From: Verrucomicrobiota bacterium
Lineage (GTDB): Bacteria > Verrucomicrobiota > Verrucomicrobiia > Limisphaerales > Fontisphaeraceae
Reading direction: 5' to 3'
Assembly (NCBI GenBank): GCA_037139415.1
Contig: JBAXGN010000027.1
Span: forward strand, 1-51,064
Length of the DNA: 51,064 bases
Part shown: positions 28,144-35,437 of the stretch, piece after piece
Layout of the letters: each line of letters begins with the position of its first letter
Position numbering within the stretch: the stretch's first letter is position 1
The notes under the pieces: model-generated
Database searches by the model: none
What the model saw: the letters and a program-made list of their open reading frames with translations, nothing else
Told to the model about the DNA's origin: nothing
Translations under genes and position numbers: made by a program

Positions 28144-29691
28144 TTAAGGTAACCGGATGATTCGGAAGAACATTTGCCCGGCGGGTTTCTCCACCAAAAC
28201 CGCGTCATTGGCTCCCGCCGCCACACGCGCATCGCCCATGGCCAGCCAGGTTTTCATGTCCCGGCTGCATTGTAGCTGGTAGCGGGTGCCCGGGATGGCC
28301 GGCCACGCCAATTGCAGACTGTTCGCCGATGGTTGCACGATATCCATGCCCACGGTTTCAGGCTGGCTGGCCGCCGGCGTGGAAGCCGCCGCCAAAGCGG
28401 GCGCACGCAATGGCACACCGGCAAGCTGGTACGTTTGGGCGAACAAATCAAAACTGGTGTTCAAGCCGGTGAAACTGGACCACACCGCCAAAAAGCGGGA
28501 TTGCCCATCCGAGGTGGCCACAGGCTGGATTTGCGAGGCCACCGTCGTGGTATTGACACGAAATTCATCGCTATCCGGCGCCGCGACGGGATTGAGCAAG
28601 CGGCCAAACACACCCTCGCGCGAACCATCCTGCCCCTGACTGGTCCAGAGCACCAACGCCTCGTTGCCCAACGTGGAAACCCGGGGAAAATATTGATCCC
28701 CATACACAAACGTATTTACCAAGGACGCGGGGCCCACCGGCGCCGCCGTGGCGGAGAACCCGCGGGCGAAGATATCCCAGCTATTTTCCGCAACCACAAT
28801 TGCGCTATTGGTGACCACCTTGGCTTTTTGGCTCCACGCCACCAACAGGCCACCATTAGCCAGCGCGCCGACGCTGGGGTTGGCACAAAGATTCGTGCCG
28901 GAATTTACCAGGAATTCCGCGCTCAACCGCACCCCGTTGGTGCCCATAATGCAGCCATAAATATCCACACTGGTGGTAGTCGCTGTGTTCCAGCGCCTCC
29001 CTTCGGCAACCCACACCACCACAAACTGTCCATTGGGCAAGGCCGCCACTGCGGCGGAGCGCTGGTTACAATCCGTCGCGCCATTGACGCGAAATTCCTT
29101 GCCGATTTTCCGTCCCGTGGGGGACAGCAACTGGCCATAGACGCCGTACAGCCGGCCATCCTGCTTGAAGCTTCTCCAAAGGATCACCACGTTGCCATCC
29201 GCGAGGCAGGCCGCCACCGGCTCCCGCTGGTCGTCGGCAGCGTAGGTGTTTACTTGGATTTCCGCCGTCACAAAGGTGCGGTTCGTGGAAAAAACGCGGG
29301 CGTAAATGTCCCAATTCTTTTTGCGGTTATTCTGCCAAACCACCATCGCGTTCCCGTTCTTAAGCAACACCACCTGCGGTTTGCCATTCTCCCCGCCTGC
29401 CGCTTTGTTATTGACTAAATAATTGGTGTAGGTTGCGGCAAAATTCGCGTCCAGCGGACGAATCAGGATGGCCCGCAAGGCGCCACCGGTGCCATTGTCT
29501 TCCCAAACCAGGTAGCCACCTTGACTGCGAAGCGCCACGCTTGGAGAGGTTTGATCACCCAACTTGCTGCCCACGATGGAATACTCCTGGCCCGATGGCA
29601 CAAAAGTTGGCTGCGCCTCCACAAGGAAGGCGTAGCCCATCGCCAGGCTCGTTATCACAAGCCGTTTACAGACGGTTATTAGCGCTGACAT
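28144..29691 (-). CDS. Secreted seven-repeat (beta-propeller-like) protein
   Basis: 515 residues from the ATG at 29691; the longest frame starts with TTG three codons earlier, which falls at about the predicted transcription start. A signal peptide (ITSLAMGYAFLVEAQ) is followed by seven repeats of about 55 residues, each with a hydrophobic-hydrophobic-W core: LVWEDN, VVWQNN, ILWRSF, VVWVAE, VAWSQK, VLWTSQ, AVWSSF. Most are followed by a D-I-Y-A/G-x-x-F/L strand and an E-F-x-V-N strand. Seven such units suggest one seven-bladed propeller. The C-terminal segment (LQLAWPAIPGTRYQLQCS, ending FFRIIRLP) is the module also found in the 992-residue and giant proteins. First gene of the four-gene run, directly behind a good promoter. 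No catalytic residues are apparent; binding or scaffolding in the envelope is a guess. Confidence 0.7.
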   Translation of the reverse strand: MSALITVCKRLVITSLAMGYAFLVEAQPTFVPSGQEYSIVGSKLGDQTSPSVALRSQGGYLVWEDNGTGGALRAILIRPLDANFAATYTNYLVNNKAAGGENGKPQVVLLKNGNAMVVWQNNRKKNWDIYARVFSTNRTFVTAEIQVNTYAADDQREPVAACLADGNVVILWRSFKQDGRLYGVYGQLLSPTGRKIGKEFRVNGATDCNQRSAAVAALPNGQFVVVWVAEGRRWNTATTTSVDIYGCIMGTNGVRLSAEFLVNSGTNLCANPSVGALANGGLLVAWSQKAKVVTNSAIVVAENSWDIFARGFSATAAPVGPASLVNTFVYGDQYFPRVSTLGNEALVLWTSQGQDGSREGVFGRLLNPVAAPDSDEFRVNTTTVASQIQPVATSDGQSRFLAVWSSFTGLNTSFDLFAQTYQLAGVPLRAPALAAASTPAASQPETVGMDIVQPSANSLQLAWPAIPGTRYQLQCSRDMKTWLAMGDARVAAGANDAVLVEKPAGQMFFRIIRLP

Positions 29692-29703
29692 ATTGTTCAA
29701 GCC

Positions 29704-29732
29704 AATCTACCAAAACATTGTTGGTTTGTAAA
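29704..29732 (-). promoter_or_regulatory. Sigma70-type promoter of the secreted-protein operon
   Basis: On the minus strand TTTACA (29727-29732, 5 of 6 to consensus), an exact 17-bp spacer and TAGATT (29704-29709, 4 of 6) stand just ahead of the first secreted-protein gene. The predicted start of transcription is about 6 nt before the ATG at 29691, so there is almost no leader and no room for a Shine-Dalgarno. The next three genes have gaps of 9, 36 and 74 bp, so this promoter probably drives all four, a transcript of roughly 20.8 kb. Confidence 0.6.
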
Positions 29733-29764
29733 ACGGTTTCTTAAAAAAAATGCCCAGGTGCCGA

Positions 29765-30670
29765 TTATCCTGAAAAAAGTTCCGCCTGGGTTGCCTGAAG
29801 CGGCTTCGGCGGTCCGCTCATGCTCTTAAAATCCCAACGCTCAAATAACCTCTGCAACGCCTCGGTATCAGGCGGATGCACCATACATTTCCGCCAATCC
29901 ACCTCCCCGGGTAAATCCTGGTTTAGGCGCACCAATTGGCGGTTGCGGAAAACCAACTCTCGGGAGGATGACAAGGACGCCCGCAGTTTGTCCGGAAAGG
30001 CTCCGCCGCCGGTGGCATAAAGTGCCTCCAGTTTCCCGTATTGACACAGTAACTCGGCAGCGGTTTTTGGCCCCACCCCCGGCACTCCCGGGATGTTATC
30101 CACCGCATCCCCAACCAAGCTCAGCCAATCCACGATTTGCTCGGGCGGAACCCCGGTTTTGTGAACCACCTGTTCCCGGCCCCAGACCACGCCTGATTTA
30201 TCATTCGGACTCCACACGCCCACCTGGTCCGCGACCAATTGCAGGAAGTCCTTATCCGGGCTGGCAATGACCACTGCCAGCCCTGCCTCTCCCGCCAGCC
30301 GCGTCACCGTCGCAATCCGATCATCCGCTTCCTCGCCAGCCTCACAATGATGCACAATCCCAGCCGCATCCAAATACTCGTTGATGCCATCCAATTGCTG
30401 GCGTAAATCGTCAGGCATTGGCGGGCGCTGGGCTTTGTACTCCGGCAAGGCGGCAAGGCGTTCAGCCGCGAGGCCGCCATCCCAAATCACCATCCAATGA
30501 GTGGGCGACAAGGCTGCCCGCATCCGGTCTAACGCCTTGATAAATCCGTAGATCGCATTGGTGGGCATGCCACCGGCGGACTTGAGGTTGCGAATGCCAT
30601 AAAACGACCGGTATGCCAGCGCATGGGCGTCCACCAATAGCAAGCGACCGGAAGTAGTTGGAATACTCAT
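29765..30670 (-). CDS. Stand-alone 5'-3' exonuclease (Pol I N-terminal/flap-endonuclease type)
   Basis: 301 residues from the ATG at 30670. The frame is open for 52 more codons upstream, but that part crosses the terminator of the preceding operon and is not family-like. RLLLVDAHALAYRSFYGI at the N-terminus, GEEADDRIATV and VVIASPDKDFLQLV supply the metal-binding acidic residues. LVGDAVDNIPGVPGVGPKTA is the helix-hairpin-helix/H3TH DNA-binding element with its Asp residues. This is the 5' nuclease domain found at the front of DNA polymerase I, but here there is no polymerase domain; such free-standing copies trim RNA primers or 5' flaps. It is not near polA. Its start codon lies only 6 bp past the T-tract of the secretin-operon terminator, so expression may depend on read-through or on a promoter inside that sequence. 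Confidence 0.9.
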   Translation of the reverse strand: MSIPTTSGRLLLVDAHALAYRSFYGIRNLKSAGGMPTNAIYGFIKALDRMRAALSPTHWMVIWDGGLAAERLAALPEYKAQRPPMPDDLRQQLDGINEYLDAAGIVHHCEAGEEADDRIATVTRLAGEAGLAVVIASPDKDFLQLVADQVGVWSPNDKSGVVWGREQVVHKTGVPPEQIVDWLSLVGDAVDNIPGVPGVGPKTAAELLCQYGKLEALYATGGGAFPDKLRASLSSSRELVFRNRQLVRLNQDLPGEVDWRKCMVHPPDTEALQRLFERWDFKSMSGPPKPLQATQAELFSG

Positions 30671-30676
30671 GGGAGG

Positions 30677-30711
30677 AAAAGAAAACGCCCCGCAGGGTTG
30701 GGTGCGGGGCG
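30677..30711 (-). terminator. Rho-independent terminator of the secretin/pilus operon
   Basis: A perfect 9-bp stem, CGCCCCGCA (30686-30694) with TGCGGGGCG (30703-30711), encloses an 8-nt loop. Read on the minus strand it is followed directly by TTTTCTTTT (30677-30685). It lies 18 bp after the secretin stop codon. GC-rich stem plus T-tract is the classic intrinsic terminator. Confidence 0.9.
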
Positions 30712-30728
30712 TGAATAAGATTTCCCGT

Positions 30729-33533
30729 TTATGGCGTGGCTGGAGTGACCGGTTTTTGAACCGGCACGGTCGAGACGGCAAACGGCATCTCATCCTCGCT
30801 ATGCAGGCGATTCCCCGCCGGATCAATCAAGGTTGGGGTGACAAATATGGCCAGATTCTTCTTTGTACTCCTAGTGGATTCATTGCGGAACAAACGACCT
30901 AAGAGCGGCAAGTCACCGATGACGGGCACTTTATCTTTGACCTTCGTCACGTCTTCAGAAATCAGTCCGCCGAGTACGACGGTCTGCCCGTCCCAGACGA
31001 CCACGCTGGTCGCCAATTGGCGCAGGCGGAACTTGGGCAACGGCGTGGGCGAAATCAACGGCGAGGAAGAGCCTCCCGAAGTGGCCGACTGAATCTGGGC
31101 AACAAAGGCGCCCGGATCATCGTAACCAAGAAACTCTTTCAAGGTAGGAATCAACGTGAGTTGAATGGTGTAACCATCGGCAGAAACATAGGGAACAACG
31201 TCCAATACCGGACCGAATTCCATGGGCTCCGTGGTCGGCTGGGATAAGGAGCCAATTGCGCCGCCTCCACCGTTGCCACCAAGACCCCCACCGTTGCCAC
31301 CGCCACCCGTGGCCGTTTGGTCCAAGGACAAATCGGTCACCACGTACTTGATGTCCACTGCTTTGATTTGCGCCTGCCGTCCACTCAGCGTGGTAATTTT
31401 TGGACAAGCCAGCAAATCCACGCCGCCACGATTTTCAATGGCACGAATCACCATCCGAAATTGGGGATCCGTCATAATCCCGGTAATGGTGGCCAAGGGG
31501 GTTCCCACGGGAGTTAACGCGCTGGTCAAGTAATTGTCGGTGGACGCTGGCGATTGCGCGCCCGGGCCACCAGTACTGGTACCTGCTGGACCAGGGCCGG
31601 GGAAAAGTCCATTGCCCCCGGCAACCCCGGCGGAACTACCCGCCGCTGGAAGTAAGGAAGCCATCGAGCCCCCCGAGACATCCATTTTGCCATGTTGCAA
31701 ACTCATGTTGCCAAGCCACCAATCAAAACCCAAGGCACGACTGTCTTCCTGGGTGAATTCCGCGATCCGCGCCTCAATGGTAAGCTGTTGCGGCGCACGA
31801 TTTAACACCTCAATCGCCTGCTCAACAATCTCCAAGTCCTGCAAGCTGGCCCGGACCATTAATAACCCGCTACGATCATTCCAAAAAAAGGCCTTCGGCT
31901 CGGCAATAACCACACCATGGGCTTGGAAGAAAGCGCGAACCCCTTCGCCCTGCGCCATCGAATTGGTTTGGGTCAACCAGCGAATGCCACCACCTTGGCC
32001 ACCGCCACCGCCACCCTGACCACCTTGGCCACCGCGACCACCACCGCCACCACCACGGTTACCGCCACCGCCTGCGATGGAAACCTCAGCGTAAGTGGTG
32101 CCACCACCACCACCACCACCACCACCCTGATTACCGCCCTGCCCACCACCACCGCCACGGTTGCCACCACCACCACCACGGTTGCCACCACCACCACCAT
32201 TACCACCACCGCCACCACTGCTACCGCCCGACCCGAAATCTGCGGACTCCACATTTTGCAACCCTTGCATGAAGGTATTGGCGTCCACTTTGAACACGCG
32301 GGTGTACAACGTTTCCGGCTCGGGCGACTGCAGCGAGAAAACCACCGCATAATCTTCGATCGAAAACTTGAGACGCGGTTTGGAAACCTTGACGATGACA
32401 TCCAGCACATCCGCCAAACGCATATCCGACATGGCGGGGTCCACTTTGATCTGGATTTCGTTGATATTCACATCCTCCCCGGCCGGGGCCGCCGGTGCTG
32501 CCACGGGTTGGCCGGTATTGGGATCAATTGCCGCTGCCGCCGGACGGCCACCCGCCCCCACTGGGTCCACGTTGGCATTTAACAGGAAGTTGATACCACG
32601 CTTGTCCGGATCCCGCTTTTTGGCTTCCTCAGAAAGGGTTTTCACCACATCCACCAGCGTAACACCCGGAAAAAACACCTCATTCATGGTAATGCGATCC
32701 AACTTGTCCTTGATCGCCTGACGGCCCTTGCTCGTATGCACCAGCGTGCTGCGCGCATACGCGTTAGGCTGCGGGAGGGTTTCATTTTTGACCGGGCGCA
32801 ACCATCTTTCTTCGACGTCCACAAATCCGCGGGCACTATCGTTTTCCCGGTTGCGGGAAGCCCGGGCGAACTTCGCCTCGGAGACCAATCGTAAATAATA
32901 GAATGCCGCTTTGTTTTCCGGATCATCTTTGGTGGCCTGCTTTAATTTGATTTCGGCCTCGTCCATGCGCCCCATTTCATAGAGATATTTGCCATCCTGG
33001 ACCAATCCATCCACTTTTTCGCGCATCTTAAGATAACGCGGCGTTTCGACTTCCAGTGTCTCCGCCGTGGGGGAAAACCGCTTGTTTTCCGCGACGACGC
33101 GGTCCAGGTCTTTCTTGAATGCCACCGCTTGGGGATGCTTGGGGGCAACCACCAGCGCGTTGCTCACCTGGATCTGGGCGTCATTGTAACGCGCATACTC
33201 GAGGAAATTGCGCGCCAATTTGATGCGCGCCTGAACCAACCCGTCCACGATGCGCTGATACTCCAAATCCGCCGAAGGCCCGATTTCCCGGGCCAGAGTC
33301 AGGGCGTTCAGGTAAATTTTCGCCGCTTCGCTATAATCGTTCTTGGCGGCCGCCGCTTGGGCATCTGCCAAATGTTTGCGCATCAGAATATTTTTTTCCT
33401 GAACGCGCAGGGCCTGTTCCTCGGCAATCGGAACCGGATTTTGTTGAGCCAATATCGGCCACGCGCCAGCCAGCCCAATCAGGCAACCCAGAACCACGGT
33501 AGATAATGTTTTTTTCATGCAACTCAAATTCAT
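30729..33533 (-). CDS. Secretin (type II/IV pilus outer-membrane channel, Amuc_1098-like) with Gly-rich insert
   Basis: 934 residues. The ATG at 33533 is chosen because it has an AAGGA Shine-Dalgarno 5 nt upstream, one of the few clear ones in the window; an ATG 21 bp further up lacks it. Order: signal peptide ending near LAQQ; TPR-like helices to about residue 200 (NDYSEAAKIYLNALTLA, RYNDAQIQVSNALVVAP); secretin N domains; a Gly-rich low-complexity segment at about residues 437-517; and the C-terminal secretin core with VPVIGDLPLLGRLFR, the diagnostic V-P-x-x-G-D-x-P-x-x-G-x-L-F motif. It forms the outer-membrane ring through which a pilus or pseudopilus passes. It is the last gene of the PilMN/PilO-like/anchored-protein/secretin operon and is followed by a strong terminator. 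The TPR front and operon order match the Akkermansia Amuc_1098 arrangement as I remember it. Confidence 0.92.
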   Translation of the reverse strand: MNLSCMKKTLSTVVLGCLIGLAGAWPILAQQNPVPIAEEQALRVQEKNILMRKHLADAQAAAAKNDYSEAAKIYLNALTLAREIGPSADLEYQRIVDGLVQARIKLARNFLEYARYNDAQIQVSNALVVAPKHPQAVAFKKDLDRVVAENKRFSPTAETLEVETPRYLKMREKVDGLVQDGKYLYEMGRMDEAEIKLKQATKDDPENKAAFYYLRLVSEAKFARASRNRENDSARGFVDVEERWLRPVKNETLPQPNAYARSTLVHTSKGRQAIKDKLDRITMNEVFFPGVTLVDVVKTLSEEAKKRDPDKRGINFLLNANVDPVGAGGRPAAAAIDPNTGQPVAAPAAPAGEDVNINEIQIKVDPAMSDMRLADVLDVIVKVSKPRLKFSIEDYAVVFSLQSPEPETLYTRVFKVDANTFMQGLQNVESADFGSGGSSGGGGGNGGGGGNRGGGGGNRGGGGGQGGNQGGGGGGGGGTTYAEVSIAGGGGNRGGGGGGRGGQGGQGGGGGGQGGGIRWLTQTNSMAQGEGVRAFFQAHGVVIAEPKAFFWNDRSGLLMVRASLQDLEIVEQAIEVLNRAPQQLTIEARIAEFTQEDSRALGFDWWLGNMSLQHGKMDVSGGSMASLLPAAGSSAGVAGGNGLFPGPGPAGTSTGGPGAQSPASTDNYLTSALTPVGTPLATITGIMTDPQFRMVIRAIENRGGVDLLACPKITTLSGRQAQIKAVDIKYVVTDLSLDQTATGGGGNGGGLGGNGGGGAIGSLSQPTTEPMEFGPVLDVVPYVSADGYTIQLTLIPTLKEFLGYDDPGAFVAQIQSATSGGSSSPLISPTPLPKFRLRQLATSVVVWDGQTVVLGGLISEDVTKVKDKVPVIGDLPLLGRLFRNESTRSTKKNLAIFVTPTLIDPAGNRLHSEDEMPFAVSTVPVQKPVTPATP

Positions 33534-33573
33534 TTTTCCTTCATCCACTGACATAAAACAAAAATCGGCCGCG

Positions 33574-34368
33574 TCATTGCGCCGCCGCTTTCAACTTCAC
33601 ACTCACAGTTTTACCAGATGATTCGGCGAAGAATACCACTTCATCGGCCTTGATGTCCACAATTTTAAATATATCCCCCGCGAAACCGATTTTATCGCCT
33701 TTTTTCTGCTGTTTGAACTCCCTTTTCTCCAAGTCGTATCGCATATCCGCGACATACATTTCCACGCGTTTAAACGGCTGGTTGGTGGTGATGGTGGCCT
33801 GCTCTTTGGTATCAGCCATCTCGATCACCAGCGCCTCCGGATTCTGGGATTCTCCCTTGACCTCCACCAGCGAGAACATTCCGGTGACCTTGGGCGACGC
33901 CTTGGAGAGGTAACACGTGCGTTTGGAAATCTTCGGTTTGGCCTCATTAAACACGGTCATCACATAGGAGAACCCGGAGACTTTTTCAAACGCGACCACG
34001 TAGTTCAACGGTTTAATACTCACCAATTCAAGCTTCTTCAAACCAATGCTTTCCTCCGGCGAGACAATTTTGATCAAGGTGCCATCCTCCTTGACCTGCC
34101 ACAGCACCGGGTTGAAGGTGTTATGACCGGAAACGCCGCCGTTCAACACCACCGGCGTATTATTCGTGGCACGTGCCAGAGCTTTGTCATACGAAGAATG
34201 ATCCAGTGGCACATACTTGATGGGCTTGTCCGAGATCGTGGATTTCTTCTGGGTCAAATACTCTTTCTCCTCGCGAATCTTCATGGGCAGCATCGCCACA
34301 GCGGCCGCCAAGCCGATCAGCACCACGCTGAGGATGATTTTCTCGTAATGTCGTTTGAGAAATTCCAT
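33574..34368 (-). CDS. Inner-membrane-anchored pilus/secretion component (Amuc_1099/PilP-GspC position)
   Basis: 264 residues with a single N-terminal membrane anchor (YEKIILSVVLIGLAAAVAML) and a periplasmic remainder rich in beta strands. No motif is diagnostic. Place in the operon is the main clue: between the PilO-like gene (gap 3 bp) and the secretin (gap 40 bp), where other pilus and type II systems encode the secretin-connecting PilP or GspC protein and where Akkermansia has Amuc_1099. The final domain (KGDKIGFAGDIFKIVDIKADEVVF) has the look of the small beta domain of PilP/GspC HR proteins: 'phi-G-D-x-x-x-phi-x-x-I-x-x-D-x-V'. Probable role: linking the inner-membrane platform to the secretin. 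Function is inferred from context and general architecture. Confidence 0.6.
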   Translation of the reverse strand: MEFLKRHYEKIILSVVLIGLAAAVAMLPMKIREEKEYLTQKKSTISDKPIKYVPLDHSSYDKALARATNNTPVVLNGGVSGHNTFNPVLWQVKEDGTLIKIVSPEESIGLKKLELVSIKPLNYVVAFEKVSGFSYVMTVFNEAKPKISKRTCYLSKASPKVTGMFSLVEVKGESQNPEALVIEMADTKEQATITTNQPFKRVEMYVADMRYDLEKREFKQQKKGDKIGFAGDIFKIVDIKADEVVFFAESSGKTVSVKLKAAAQ

Positions 34369-34371
34369 GCG

Positions 34372-35433
34372 CTATTTGCTTCCTTGCCGCATCGAGACCA
34401 CGTTCAACAGAATTGAAACGCGGAAGGCTCTTTCATTTAACAACGTTTTCAAGCCGCCGGCATCCACCTTGCCCGGCACCGCTGTCACAGGTGCTGTGGG
34501 AGCCGCGCCGGGAGTCGGCGGAGCAACTACCGGTGGCGTTGGAAAACGGCTGGCCCGACCGCCACCAGGCGTCCGGCGATACGGTTGCAAACGCACCGGC
34601 GGCAACACTGGAGCAGGCGCCGGCTGGCCGGGGTCCATCGCTGCCGGAGGCGCGGGCTGGCCAGGGTCCATCGCGCCTGGCGGTGGAGTACTGGGCGCCG
34701 GCATTTGCGGCACGCCCTCCGATCCCGGTATCAAATCAATGGTTTTAATGACAAAACCGTTTGGTGAATTGACCAGGCCATCCACCACGGCCGCCAGCTC
34801 GCTGCTAAAACACCTGAAATTGACGCGGTACGGCGTCACCACCGCCACCGCATTGGTCTGGATGGTTTGCTGGATAAGATCGCCCGCTTCAGTATCATCA
34901 TCGGATATCCGGGCGCGCTGGACGGACTCCAATTGTTGGATTTTGGCATCATACAGGATGGCACAAATGCGCTGAATATGCGCCATTTGCCGGGATATTG
35001 GCTCCAGACTTCCCGGCGCGAATTTAATCAACGTACGCTGCGCCTGGAAGGAATAGTAATAGTTGGTTGGCAGGGCGATTTTATTCGATTTGGCAATCGC
35101 GTTAAGCTGGTACACCAACCGTTCCAATTCAGTCTTGAAACCTTGCTGGCTGGCATAATGGATTGGCGGTATGGGCTGATAACAATCCCGGGCCTGTTGC
35201 ACAAACTGCCGCAGCCGCTTTTGATCTTGCCGCACCAAACCGATATTGGCGGTATCCGGAAAAGGATTTTCCCGATACAAATTGGCCAACTGCCCCCACT
35301 CCTCCTCCAGTCCGTCGCGCACCTGCTTATCCTGATCCATGGTGCCCAACAGCCGCACGATGGCAAACGCGAGCAAACCCACGGCGACCAGCAAGCCAAC
35401 GACAAACAGGAGATTGCGTTTGATCCACAACAT
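34372..35433 (-). CDS. PilO-like membrane protein, Amuc_1100-like
   Basis: 353 residues. One N-terminal membrane helix (LLFVVGLLVAVGLLAFAIV) is followed by a coiled-coil-like stretch and an alpha/beta periplasmic domain of the PilO type (VNFRCFSSELAAVVDGLVNSPNGFVIKTIDL). A Pro/Ala/Gly-rich linker of about 75 residues then holds two tandem copies of AMDPGQPAP. A short final strand region (FRVSILLNVVSMRQG) matches the closing beta strand of PilO/Amuc_1100 domains, so the linker is an insertion within the last ferredoxin-like subdomain. Its place between PilM and the anchored protein matches Amuc_1100, the Akkermansia outer-surface pilus-locus protein known for effects on the host. The ATG is 4 bp after the PilM-PilN stop. 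Homology to Amuc_1100 is judged from architecture and synteny, not an alignment. Confidence 0.75.
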   Translation of the reverse strand: MLWIKRNLLFVVGLLVAVGLLAFAIVRLLGTMDQDKQVRDGLEEEWGQLANLYRENPFPDTANIGLVRQDQKRLRQFVQQARDCYQPIPPIHYASQQGFKTELERLVYQLNAIAKSNKIALPTNYYYSFQAQRTLIKFAPGSLEPISRQMAHIQRICAILYDAKIQQLESVQRARISDDDTEAGDLIQQTIQTNAVAVVTPYRVNFRCFSSELAAVVDGLVNSPNGFVIKTIDLIPGSEGVPQMPAPSTPPPGAMDPGQPAPPAAMDPGQPAPAPVLPPVRLQPYRRTPGGGRASRFPTPPVVAPPTPGAAPTAPVTAVPGKVDAGGLKTLLNERAFRVSILLNVVSMRQGSK

Positions 35434-35437
35434 AGGG

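Noticed and set aside
29720-29775. Possible terminator after the exonuclease (CAGG/CCTG stem followed by eight T on the minus strand)
   Set aside because: The stem is only 4 bp with a 10-nt loop and overlaps the stop codon; too weak to call.
32000-32230. CRISPR-like periodic triplet repeats on the plus strand
   Set aside because: It is a simple ACC/CCA triplet run encoding the Gly-rich loop of the secretin, with no spacer/repeat structure.
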